This document shows positions 20,501-28,601 of a stretch of DNA of 64,000 bases, in pieces. The notes under the pieces are model-generated. The model had not been told where the DNA came from. It saw nothing but the letters and a program-made list of their open reading frames with translations, and made no database searches. Positions within the stretch are counted from its first letter, which is position 1. The number at the start of each line of letters is the position of its first letter. The position numbers and the translations under genes are program-made. Origin of the DNA: Parabacteroides sp. ZJ-118 (lineage in GTDB: Bacteria > Bacteroidota > Bacteroidia > Bacteroidales > Tannerellaceae); NCBI RefSeq assembly GCF_011038785.1, contig NZ_JAAKDT010000008.1, forward strand, positions 1 through 64,000, written 5' to 3'.

Positions 20501-21015
20501 GTCAGTACTGCGGTAGCGCTACACCTGAAACGACATTCTCATTCTCCGGAGGATTCACTTGGAAGAAGCTTTCCGTAAGCGCGATGTTCCAAGGCGTAGG
20601 TGGAGCACAAGCTTTATATGTAGGTAAATATATGGCCTTAAGCGATGTAGAAGGGAACTTCAACCGTTCAAGAGAGATCATGAACGCCTGGAGTCCATCG
20701 AATACAGGATCGAACATTCCACGCTTATCGAAGAACGACCCGAATAGCAACTTTAGTACGCCGTCAGATTGGTATCTGGAGAATGCTTCTTACTTGCGTT
20801 TGAAGAACTTCACCGTATCCTATGATTTGAGTGATGTTATCCGGAAATGCGCTCACTTGCAAGAACGCAACAGCATGATGTCGGTTTACCTTAGCGGTGA
20901 GAACCTCTTCACGATCACGGACTATTCAGGAATGGATCCGGAAACCGGTGGTTGGGATGCCTTGAAGTATCCGGTCTCACGCATATTCTCTGTAGGAGTC
21001 AAGTTGACATACTAA
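17563..21015 (+). CDS. SusC-like TonB-dependent transducer with STN domain
   Basis: An 1150-residue outer-membrane glycan importer that also signals to the anti-sigma. After a signal peptide (to about residue 30) comes an STN domain (about 40-113, FDVEFSLNNATLKAVVNSL), a carboxypeptidase-D-like beta domain (132-205, ISGIVKDPMGVPVIGANV), the LDEVVVLGYG TonB-box-like segment (208-217), the plug, and a 22-strand-type barrel ending in an aromatic-rich strand (SVGVKLTY). The STN domain is the hallmark of ECF/FecR-coupled transducers and fits the sigma and anti-sigma genes just upstream. It pairs with the SusD gene 41 bases downstream. Confidence 0.96.
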   Translation: MKKSFYDFTSVKRLCVGMSLCCMVAGAQAAPTSSAFDQRFDVEFSLNNATLKAVVNSLRKQTDIVFSYDTSLESLRVNNVSVKAENEKIEAILDQAFRGTGIKYKIEDRIVMLYSGKEPLAKANATQQSTKKISGIVKDPMGVPVIGANVIVKGTTNGVITGLDGDFQLEVPENATLEISYIGYVTQSISVSGKNTFNIILNEDTQKLDEVVVLGYGAGQRKQDLSASVGVLNNTEDLVARPVTSTESMLQGQLAGVTVQANGGDPTATPSIVIRGQGSQNGDNVLWVVDGVPGAPIASMNDIETIVVLKDAASAAIYGAQSGAGGVILVTTKKAKEGKTSLSYDATFGIRKASNVVEPLNAEEELEMRKLSYANASLTLPTGWDLTKNPWVGTTRTDWMDEIFRTAFYQRHNVALNVGSENASNRISFAYDDDEGVLINTFNKNLSLRYNGKFKLNKWVTITEDVVWKNNESRSKDTDSGYTGVVSAAMYMPASATVYNPLDGTYGGTTTEDPDYIAQYGSNFADIHGDAVNPVRLLEAENRYNRTSDIWSTTSLELANIVTGLKFTSRFTYNLKNNLYKNFDPIRDEVGKPSLTNTLDETTYRADAWKTENTLTYDHTFNDMHTVGALLSTTADHYSKRGLEANGKDLSDESAYLQYLSYASSVSATDYLTGPDANVSLIARLAYSFNDRYFVTASWRRDYAGRLPKDNNYGDFPAVTAGWKISNESFFPKSETLNLLKIRASWGRVGNLGSIGYNYKSALLGKTYWSEQAQYGVESNKIWGNFVYNSTALNPDLTWETSEQWDLGLDVNMFDNRLSMAFDYFDKRTFNLIQSQTMNWPGTIGINAMLVNQGEIRNRGFEAQVSWNQQVNKDWSYFVSGNFSYLKNWVSDIGVKNSDGTPGVWTGDGSYRNLPYMYQTAEGEPLGSYYLIKTDGIFQSDEEAAAYVDKDGKRIQPNATAGDLKFVDANGDGVINDEDRQYCGSATPETTFSFSGGFTWKKLSVSAMFQGVGGAQALYVGKYMALSDVEGNFNRSREIMNAWSPSNTGSNIPRLSKNDPNSNFSTPSDWYLENASYLRLKNFTVSYDLSDVIRKCAHLQERNSMMSVYLSGENLFTITDYSGMDPETGGWDALKYPVSRIFSVGVKLTY

Positions 21016-21056
21016 TGGGGTGTTTTAAATAATATTCAAATTAACAAAGGATCAAA

Positions 21057-22688
21057 ATGAAAAGATATATTACAGCATTAGCATTATCCGCATTGGTTTG
21101 TAGCTCTTGTAGCGACTTCCTCGACGTTCAGCCGGAAGGAGACGCGGCTACAACCGCCTATTTTCTAAATGACCAACAAGCCATTGATGCCGTTGACGGA
21201 TTGTATGAAAGATTCCACCAAGAAGGTTGTTACGGCCGTGAGTTATTTTGGGAGCAGGGAGCCGCATGCGACATCGTTTGGGGACGTACACGCGGTTATA
21301 ACTCTTTGGCGATCTTAGCCTATACCGGTGATGAATCTCCTTTGAGAAGCGTATTTGGCCGTATGTATTCTACCATGTCTCGCGCGAATTGGATCATCCA
21401 GGAATTAGTGAAGAAAGAGAAGGAGACAACGCTGACCGCTATCGAAAAACGCAGCTTGGGCGAGGCCTATTTCAACCGCGGTTGGGCACATTACCTGATC
21501 GCCTATCGATACGGTACGGATAAACAAGGAGTACCTTTTGTGCGTTACGAGGACTTCCCCGGCGATTACGACAACTCCATACCTCCTCAGCAGGCTACCG
21601 TTATGGATAATTACAAACTGATTATCGAAGATATGGACAAGGCGATCGCCTACCTGCCAAGGTTCGAGTCCTATGATTCCGACAACCGCGGTCGGGCACA
21701 CCAGGCCGCTGCCGTGGCGTTCAAAGCGAAAACGTATGCTTACTGGGCTACCTGGGATGCTAGCCAATGGAACAACGTGATCGAGATGGTCAATCAATTG
21801 GAGAGCAATTACAATCGGGACTTAGCTCCGACATTCGCCGAGATCTTCTCGTCAGACTTGAAGAATTACTGGAACGCCGAATACCTGTGGAGCATTCCGG
21901 GCATCGGTGGAGCGATACCGGGTGGTTCCGAATTCCCGGGTGTTGTCCTAGAGAACAAAGGCTGGGGCAAATACAATGGTTGGGGGCAGATGAAGCCTTC
22001 TTACGACATCTACGAAGAAATGGTGAAAGATGGTAAAGGCAATGACCGTTTGGTGCACTCTATTTTGGAATACAACCAAGAGTTCACGTTCTTTGGCGAG
22101 ACACGTAAATTCTGGTCTACCTCCGACCTTGAGGCTGGTTTCATGATCAATAAATACATGGACGCATTCAAATACTCAGACCCTGTAGAAGAAGGAGCCG
22201 TGAGTTACAACGGCAACTGGCCTACAACCCGTGTCAATTTCCCGATCATCCGTTTCGCGGAAATGTTATTGTTCCGTGCCGAGGCCTATTTAATGACAGG
22301 GCAAGCCGATAAAGCGACCGCAGACATCAACCGCATCCGTCTACGCTCCAATTTGACACCGCTTGCCGGCACCGCCACGATGAAAGATCTATATCACGAA
22401 CGCCGTTGTGAGTTGGCTTTCGAGTTTACAGATCATCTATTCGACTTAAAGCGTTGGAACCGTTCTTCCAATGCCGACATAAAGGCACTGGCCGATAAAG
22501 AGTTGAACGCACACCCGCGTATCCGCAGATATGAAGACCGGGCAAATCCGGAATCCCCATTCACGGTGATTGGCTACGAAGATTACACCAACAAAAACGC
22601 CTATCAAGCGTATATGATGGTATTCCCGTATCCGAGTGAAGAGGTTACTAAATCGAACGGTCAATTGAAGCAGAACGAGGGATATTAA
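21057..22688 (+). CDS. SusD-like surface glycan-binding lipoprotein
   Basis: This 543-residue lipoprotein would sit on the cell surface as the lid of the SusC barrel and bind the glycan. The lipobox is VCSSCSD (cysteine about residue 18). SusD/RagB features include the FLDVQPEGD start, TPR-like helices (AEAYFNRGWAHYLIAYRYG), RFAEMLLFRAEAYLMTGQ, INRIRLRSNL and LYHERRCELAFE. Glycan specificity cannot be read from sequence. The gene directly follows susC, and a hairpin follows it. Confidence 0.95.
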   Translation: MKRYITALALSALVCSSCSDFLDVQPEGDAATTAYFLNDQQAIDAVDGLYERFHQEGCYGRELFWEQGAACDIVWGRTRGYNSLAILAYTGDESPLRSVFGRMYSTMSRANWIIQELVKKEKETTLTAIEKRSLGEAYFNRGWAHYLIAYRYGTDKQGVPFVRYEDFPGDYDNSIPPQQATVMDNYKLIIEDMDKAIAYLPRFESYDSDNRGRAHQAAAVAFKAKTYAYWATWDASQWNNVIEMVNQLESNYNRDLAPTFAEIFSSDLKNYWNAEYLWSIPGIGGAIPGGSEFPGVVLENKGWGKYNGWGQMKPSYDIYEEMVKDGKGNDRLVHSILEYNQEFTFFGETRKFWSTSDLEAGFMINKYMDAFKYSDPVEEGAVSYNGNWPTTRVNFPIIRFAEMLLFRAEAYLMTGQADKATADINRIRLRSNLTPLAGTATMKDLYHERRCELAFEFTDHLFDLKRWNRSSNADIKALADKELNAHPRIRRYEDRANPESPFTVIGYEDYTNKNAYQAYMMVFPYPSEEVTKSNGQLKQNEGY

Positions 22689-22731
22689 CCGGTTCCTTTA
22701 AACCGATCCAGGTACGAATAAGATTCAATTA

Positions 22732-22760
22732 CGGGCTGTTTCATTTCCTGAGACAGCCCG
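22732..22760 (+). terminator. Hairpin after susD
   Basis: Perfect 8-bp arms CGGGCTGT and ACAGCCCG enclose a 13-base loop and are followed by a modest T-rich stretch (TGTTATTTCC). It could end or process the susCD transcript; the third ECF motif copy follows 36 bases later. Confidence 0.55.
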
Positions 22761-22795
22761 TGTTATTTCCTACCGGGTAAAAACGCATATCTCAG

Positions 22796-22823
22796 ATAGG
22801 TAGTTTATCCTTGCCAATTGTAT
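22796..22823 (+). promoter_or_regulatory. Candidate ECF promoter, copy 3 (enzyme operon)
   Basis: The same blocks and spacing as the other two copies, with spacer ATCCTTGCCA. It ends 25 bases before the GH92 start. It suggests the four enzyme genes are induced separately from, but together with, susCD. Confidence 0.65.
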
Positions 22824-22848
22824 ACTATAATATTAACAAAAGAACACC

Positions 22849-25722
22849 ATGAGATTCATTCAAACGCTTTCTTCTTGCTTGTGTACGGGACTGATAGCCT
22901 TATTCACGGCCTGTAGCCAAGCGCCACAATCCCCCATCGATTCCGTGAATCCATTTATCGGCACGGGATTTCACGGACACACGTATCCAGGGGCCACGGC
23001 TCCCTACGGAGCGGTCCAGCTCAGTCCGGATACCCGGAAAGGGAACTGGGACGCCTGTTCCGGTTATCATTACAGCGATTCCACCTTAATGGGATTCTCC
23101 CATACCCATTTAAGCGGTACGGGATGTATCGACCTTGGCGATATCCTGTTCCGTCCGTCTCTCCGGACACCTTTAGCCTTCTCTCACTCGGACGAGAAGG
23201 CCTCTCCGGGCTACTACTCGGTGAATCTCAGGGAGGCAGGCGTATTGGCGGAACTTACCGCGACCCCGCATGTCGGAATACACCGATATACCTATAAAAA
23301 AGGGACAGAGGCTACGCTGGTGGTCGATATGGATCATTCATTGGACAACGAATATATGTACGAAGGCTGGGTAAAGCGAACCGGGGAGAATGAGCTTACC
23401 GGTATGAGACGTACCCGGGGCTGGGTAGACAATCAATATGTCTTCTTTGTAGCGCGGTTCTCGCGACCCTTCTCTTCCATGGAACAGCCTTCCGAACGGC
23501 AAGCCGTACTTACCTTCGATACGGCCACCGGGGAGCCTGTCGTCTGCAAAGTCGGGGTATCGATCGTAAATGAGGAGAACGCCCGCCTGAACCTTGAGCA
23601 AGAGACGGATTCCTATGGCTTTGATTTCGATGCCATCCATCAGGCGACACGCTCCGACTGGGAAAAAGAGTTGGACGCTATCACGGTAGAAGGAGGCACC
23701 GAAGCCGAGCGCGCGAATTTCTATACGGCGCTATACCATAGCAAGATCATCCCGAATATAGCGAGCGACGCGAACGGACAATACCGCCGTCACGACATGA
23801 GCGTAGCGACGCTCCCGACAGGCCGCCGCCAATTCTCTACCTTCTCCACGTGGGATACCTTCCGGGCCTGGCATCCGCTGATGACTTTACTGGATACTAC
23901 CTTGGTGAATGATATGATACAGTCTCTCTTGGATATGTACGACGCTAGCGGCGAGCTTCCGTTGTGGCCCTTATCGGCGGGCGAGACCGGAACCATGATT
24001 GGTTATCACTCCACATCGATTATAGCGGACGCCTATTTGAAGGGCATTCGCGGATATGACGCGGAACACGCTCTCGAGGCGATGAAAATCTCGGCGGAGA
24101 AGAACCAGAAAGGAGCGGATTATTACATAAGGGAGGGCTTCATCCCGGCGAATATCAAGAAAGAATCGGTTTCCTGTTTATTGGAATTCGCCTACGATGA
24201 TTGGTGTATCGCGCAAATGGCGAAAGCTTTAGGACATATGGATGATTATGAGACATTCATCGAGCGCTCCCGGAATTTTATCCATGTATTCGACGGCAGT
24301 ACCCGGTTCTTCCGGGGCAAACGGCAGGATGGGAATTGGGAGGCACCTTTCGATCCATTCGCCATCGGACGTTCCTATACGGAGGCTACGGCTTGGCAGT
24401 ATCGTTTCTTTACGCCGCATGACGTATATGGATTGACCCAGTTGTTCGGGGGCAAGGAGGCGTTCATCGCGGACCTGGACAGCCTGTTCACAGTCACCTC
24501 CGAGGTAGTCGGTGATCTGGCAGACGTTACCGGATTGGTCGGTCAATACGCGCATGGCAACGAGCCCAGCCACCACATGGCTTACCTGTACAGCTACGTG
24601 GGCGAGCCGTGGAAAACCCAAGAATGGACCCGTCGCTTGTTGGACGAGATGTACCAACCGACGCCCGAGGGGATTGTCGGCAACGAGGACTGCGGGCAGA
24701 TGTCCGCCTGGTACCTGTTGAGCAGCCTGGGCTTCTACTCCGTCTGCCCGGGCAGCAACCAGTTTATCCTGACTACACCGCTCTTTGACAAAGCGACCGT
24801 GAGACTTGGAAACGGGAAGAGACTTACGGTCACGGCGAACCAGCCGGATAAGAACACCTACATCACGAGCGTATCGCTGAATGGAGAAGAGATCAAGTAC
24901 TGCTATATCACGTACGACCAATTGATGCAAGGAGGCACACTGGCGTTTACGCTCTCGGCGACACCGGACAAGCGTTGGGGAACCGCTCCCGAATGCGCTC
25001 CCTATTCCTATACGGAACAGCCCACCGTCTCCATCCCCTACATAGCGAATGACCTGGATCTGTTTGAAGGCGAGGTTTCGGCGGAGCTAAGATCCGCGAC
25101 ACCCGAGGCCGTTATCCATTATACACTTGACGGATCGGAGCCGGACGAGAACGCGCCTGTATACAGTGAGCCACTCGTCTTGAAAGAGACCGCGACGATC
25201 AAGGCCAAGGGATATAAAAAGGGATTCGCGCCCAGCCGTACGTACTCGATCCAGGCGACGAAAGCCGTATTACGCCCCGCGTTATCCATCCGGCCTACGA
25301 AGCATGGGGTAGCTTACACCTACTACGAAGGAGCGTTCCAATGGGTAGCCGATCTGCCAAAGGCGAAGGTAGTCGAGAGCGGGACGATGCCGGAGCCTTC
25401 TATCTCGAACGCCAAGCAGCCGGATCATTTCGGCTACATCTTCACCGGATATCTATACGCCCCGGAAGATGGTGTCTACGAGTTCAGTACCCGCTCAGAC
25501 GACGGCAGCGTCCTTTATATCGGCAAGGAGAAGGTCGTAGACAATGATGCCTCCCACGCCGCGATCGACGCGACGGGACGTATCCCCCTGCAAAAAGGCT
25601 ACCACCCCTTCGCCTTGCATTATTTCGAGGATTACGAAGGTGAGCACCTCAGCTGGAACTGGCGTACGCCAAGCATGTCTCAGCCGGACGCGATCCCTAC
25701 GGAAAACCTTTATATAAATTGA
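22849..25722 (+). CDS. GH92 alpha-mannosidase with CHB_HEX and PA14 domains
   Basis: It would be a calcium-dependent, inverting exo-alpha-mannosidase, secreted as a lipoprotein (TACSQ lipobox, about residue 24). The GH92 part covers about residues 35-730 with characteristic NPFIGTGFHGHTYPGA, GFSHTHLSGTG, GETGTMIGYHSTS and GNEDCGQMSAWYLLSSLGFY. The protein is 957 residues, about 200 longer than a plain GH92. The extension is a chitobiase-C-terminal-like beta domain (about 733-819, VIHYTLDGSEPDENAPVYS) and a PA14 domain (about 820-957, GVYEFSTRSDDGSVLYIG), both likely glycan-contact modules. It heads the enzyme operon under the third ECF motif. Linkage specificity among GH92 enzymes is not predictable here. 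Confidence 0.94.
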   Translation: MRFIQTLSSCLCTGLIALFTACSQAPQSPIDSVNPFIGTGFHGHTYPGATAPYGAVQLSPDTRKGNWDACSGYHYSDSTLMGFSHTHLSGTGCIDLGDILFRPSLRTPLAFSHSDEKASPGYYSVNLREAGVLAELTATPHVGIHRYTYKKGTEATLVVDMDHSLDNEYMYEGWVKRTGENELTGMRRTRGWVDNQYVFFVARFSRPFSSMEQPSERQAVLTFDTATGEPVVCKVGVSIVNEENARLNLEQETDSYGFDFDAIHQATRSDWEKELDAITVEGGTEAERANFYTALYHSKIIPNIASDANGQYRRHDMSVATLPTGRRQFSTFSTWDTFRAWHPLMTLLDTTLVNDMIQSLLDMYDASGELPLWPLSAGETGTMIGYHSTSIIADAYLKGIRGYDAEHALEAMKISAEKNQKGADYYIREGFIPANIKKESVSCLLEFAYDDWCIAQMAKALGHMDDYETFIERSRNFIHVFDGSTRFFRGKRQDGNWEAPFDPFAIGRSYTEATAWQYRFFTPHDVYGLTQLFGGKEAFIADLDSLFTVTSEVVGDLADVTGLVGQYAHGNEPSHHMAYLYSYVGEPWKTQEWTRRLLDEMYQPTPEGIVGNEDCGQMSAWYLLSSLGFYSVCPGSNQFILTTPLFDKATVRLGNGKRLTVTANQPDKNTYITSVSLNGEEIKYCYITYDQLMQGGTLAFTLSATPDKRWGTAPECAPYSYTEQPTVSIPYIANDLDLFEGEVSAELRSATPEAVIHYTLDGSEPDENAPVYSEPLVLKETATIKAKGYKKGFAPSRTYSIQATKAVLRPALSIRPTKHGVAYTYYEGAFQWVADLPKAKVVESGTMPEPSISNAKQPDHFGYIFTGYLYAPEDGVYEFSTRSDDGSVLYIGKEKVVDNDASHAAIDATGRIPLQKGYHPFALHYFEDYEGEHLSWNWRTPSMSQPDAIPTENLYIN

Positions 25723-25749
25723 TAGACCTATCATTAAACACTGAATCAT

Positions 25750-26898
25750 ATGAGAAGAACAACTCTATCCGTGCTATCGGCCTTAGCCCTCCTGCTGTCC
25801 GGCCCGATCGTTCCGGAAGTTGCGGCACAAAGCCGCCGAGATAAAGAGCAAACGTATGTACTGGAAAAGCCATACGAGGTAAAGAAATTAGTCCCCCCTA
25901 CCGGGAAGAAAGTAAAGAACGTGATCCTGATGATCGGCGACGGAATGAGCCTTATGCACATGTATTCCGCTTGGACCGCCAACCGGGGTAAACTCTGGCT
26001 GGACAATTCCCAATACACCGGCCTCTCGAAAACCTATTGCGCCGACCGCCTCATCACCGACTCCGGAGCCGGAGGCACGGCGCTGGCCACCGGCCATAAG
26101 ACGAACTACCACATGGTAGGCGTAGACCCGGAAGGCAAGCCCTTGGAATCTCTGGCTGCCTTGGCGAATAAGAAGGGCCTGTCGAGCGGCATCGCCGTTA
26201 CCTGCCGGCTATGGGACGCTACTCCCGCCGACTTCTGCTGCCACAATACGGATCGCGACGCCGAGGCCGAGATCGCGGCGGATTACGTGAACTGCGGCGT
26301 CGACTACGTATTCGGCGGTGGCTCCAAGCTATTCGAGAACCGTGCGGACGGACGTGATCTGTTCAAGGAATTGAGGGAGAAGGGTTACCAGACTCCCCGT
26401 AGCTGGGAGGAGCTGGCGAAGATCCAAAAAGGCAAGGTATTCTGCGTTACCGATACGGTAGACACCCCGGTTCCCGCCAAACGAGGCGACCTCCTGGCGC
26501 GTGCCTCGATGAAAGCGATCGATCTGCTGGGACAGAACCCGGAAGGTTTCTTCCTGATGGTAGAGGGCTCCCAATTGGACGATTACGGACATTTCAACGA
26601 TATCGACCTGTTGATGCAAGAGACGCATGATTTCGACCGTACGATCGGGCGCATCTTCGAATGGGCCGCCCAAGACGGGGAGACCTTGGTGGTCGTAACC
26701 GCCGATCACGAGACCGGTGGCCTGACCCTCGTGGACGGCGACCTGAACGAGGGCCGTATCGTCTGTAAATTCTCCACCGGCAGCCACAGCGGCGTCATGG
26801 TTCCCGTCTACGCTTTCGGCCCGGGCTCCGAGCACTTCTCGGGTATCTTCGAGAACACGGACATCTTCTGGAAGATCAAAAAGCTCCTGAACCTATAA
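25750..26898 (+). CDS. Secreted alkaline phosphatase
   Basis: A 382-residue periplasmic or surface phosphomonoesterase of the PhoA superfamily. After a signal peptide (about 1-26) it shows the metal-site NVILMIGDGMSLMHM, the nucleophile motif TDSGAGGTALATGHKTN (serine about residue 105), EGSQLDDYGHFND, and the zinc-site VVTADHETGG and GSHSGVMVPVYAFG. It follows the GH92 gene by 27 bases in the same operon. A phosphatase within a mannosidase locus suggests the glycan carries phosphate. It is not placed next to Pho-type genes. Confidence 0.93.
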   Translation: MRRTTLSVLSALALLLSGPIVPEVAAQSRRDKEQTYVLEKPYEVKKLVPPTGKKVKNVILMIGDGMSLMHMYSAWTANRGKLWLDNSQYTGLSKTYCADRLITDSGAGGTALATGHKTNYHMVGVDPEGKPLESLAALANKKGLSSGIAVTCRLWDATPADFCCHNTDRDAEAEIAADYVNCGVDYVFGGGSKLFENRADGRDLFKELREKGYQTPRSWEELAKIQKGKVFCVTDTVDTPVPAKRGDLLARASMKAIDLLGQNPEGFFLMVEGSQLDDYGHFNDIDLLMQETHDFDRTIGRIFEWAAQDGETLVVVTADHETGGLTLVDGDLNEGRIVCKFSTGSHSGVMVPVYAFGPGSEHFSGIFENTDIFWKIKKLLNL

Positions 26899-26937
26899 TC
26901 AAACCGTATTCATCCCCACCTATAAATCGCATAAAGC

Positions 26938-28566
26938 ATGACAACAAGACGAAACTTCTTAAAGCAATCCCTTCTCGCGGCAGGCGCGGCCTCCGTTCCC
27001 GCCGGGAGCCTTTTGGCGCAAGAGAAGACGGAAGAGAAACGACCCAAATACAACCTGCCTTACAAGAACACCTACCTGAAGGAACCCTTCGTGACGGAAA
27101 ACGTGTTCCGGACGGCGAGGCCGGAGACCATCGTTCCCGGCACCTTCGAGGAGGCCCGGCAGATCCTCCCGAACCCGACCTGGAGCGGGCATGAGAAAGA
27201 GATCGAGATGTACTGGAAGGCTTGGCAGATCGGCATCGGCAACATCAAGGCGCCGGAGCCGGATTCCGGTTTCGTATGCAGCTACCTCGATGTCGCCTAC
27301 AACGGCAACATCTTCATGTGGGACTCCGCCTTCATGATGATGTTCGCTCGTTTCGGTACCCGCTTCTTCCCTTTCCAGCGCACGTTGGATAATTTCTACG
27401 CCAAACAGCATCCGGACGGTTTCATCTGCCGGGAGATCAAGGCGGACGGGGCGGACTGTTTCGAGCGTTACGACCCGACCAGTACCGGCCCGAACATCCT
27501 TCCCTGGAGCGAGATCGTCTATTACAAGCAGTTCGGCGATATGGACCGCTTGCACAAGATCTTCCCGGCCCTTTGCGCGTATTACAAATGGCTGAAGCTG
27601 AACCATACGTGGCGTAACGGCACGTATTGGACCAGCGGCTGGGGTACCGGCATGGACAACATGCCCCGGGTGGAACCGAAATACAACCCGATCTACAGCC
27701 ACGGCCACATGATCTGGCTGGACGTCTGCTTGCAACAATACTTCACCGCCGGGCACCTGCTTGAGATGGGCTTCTACCTGGAGCGTTGGCAGGAGATCGA
27801 GGAGTTCGAGGACGAGCAGAAGATGCTGAAGAGGTATATCAACGAGCACCTGTGGGACGAGAAGGCGCATTTCCTGTTCGATCAATACGCCGACGGGAGC
27901 CTCTCCTCCACCAAGGGGATCTACGCGTACTGGGCCTTGTTGACCGATGTCTTGTCCAAGGAGCGCATGGACGCCTTCGTAGCCGAGCTGGACAACAAGG
28001 AGACCTTCAACCGCCTGCACCGCGTCCCCTCCCTTGCCGCCAACCATCCCAAATACAAGGACAACGGCCGCTACTGGCAGGGGGGCGTATGGCCGGGGGC
28101 GAACTATATGGTGATTACCGGCCTGCTGCAACAAGGCTATCGTAAATTGGCTTACGAGATCGCGCGCAACCATTACGATAACGTCCTCAAGGTATATAAG
28201 AAGACCGGGACGTTCTGGGAATACTACGCCCCGGAGCATGAGGAGCCGGGCTTCATGGCCCGCCGGGATTTCGTCGGTTGGGGCGGACTGGCGCCGATCG
28301 CCGGCTTGATCGAGCAGATCTTCGGCATCCGCTCCAATGTGTACGAGAAGCGACTGACCGTAGACGTGAACCTGACGGAGGCGTATGGCATCGACCGCTA
28401 TCCGTTCGGCCTCGACGGGCTGGTAGCGATCAAGGTCAAGGCCCGCTCTTCCGCCGGCCAAGAGCCGGAGGTGGAAATTACGAGCGACGTCTCCTTGGAG
28501 CTCACCGTCTCGTGGGGCGACAAGCAGAAGACGGCTCACGTAAAACCCGGCACGCAGACCGTATAA
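26938..28566 (+). CDS. Tat-exported (alpha/alpha)6-barrel glycosidase, trehalase/GH63-like
   Basis: A 542-residue predicted glycoside hydrolase of the clan that includes trehalase (GH37), GH63 and MGH1-like mannosylglycerate hydrolases. The start is a twin-arginine signal (TTRRNFLKQSLLAAG). Family-like blocks are FMWDSAFMMMFARFG, YDPTSTGPNILPWSE, YWTSGWGTGMDN, and GRYWQGGVWPGANYMVITGL, which usually hold the catalytic acid and base region. I cannot assign the bond cleaved. Its gene lies 39 bases after the phosphatase in the same operon. GC content is visibly high, which leaves a long antisense open frame that I regard as an artefact. Confidence 0.8.
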   Translation: MTTRRNFLKQSLLAAGAASVPAGSLLAQEKTEEKRPKYNLPYKNTYLKEPFVTENVFRTARPETIVPGTFEEARQILPNPTWSGHEKEIEMYWKAWQIGIGNIKAPEPDSGFVCSYLDVAYNGNIFMWDSAFMMMFARFGTRFFPFQRTLDNFYAKQHPDGFICREIKADGADCFERYDPTSTGPNILPWSEIVYYKQFGDMDRLHKIFPALCAYYKWLKLNHTWRNGTYWTSGWGTGMDNMPRVEPKYNPIYSHGHMIWLDVCLQQYFTAGHLLEMGFYLERWQEIEEFEDEQKMLKRYINEHLWDEKAHFLFDQYADGSLSSTKGIYAYWALLTDVLSKERMDAFVAELDNKETFNRLHRVPSLAANHPKYKDNGRYWQGGVWPGANYMVITGLLQQGYRKLAYEIARNHYDNVLKVYKKTGTFWEYYAPEHEEPGFMARRDFVGWGGLAPIAGLIEQIFGIRSNVYEKRLTVDVNLTEAYGIDRYPFGLDGLVAIKVKARSSAGQEPEVEITSDVSLELTVSWGDKQKTAHVKPGTQTV

Positions 28567-28601
28567 GCGCATCAACATCCAGACTCAAAAACAGTTCCTA
28601 T

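Noticed and set aside
26959-28578. Long antisense open frame (539 codons) opposite the glycosidase gene
   Set aside because: It mirrors a GC-rich gene with clear motifs on the plus strand, has repetitive Val/Leu/Gly composition and no recognisable domain.
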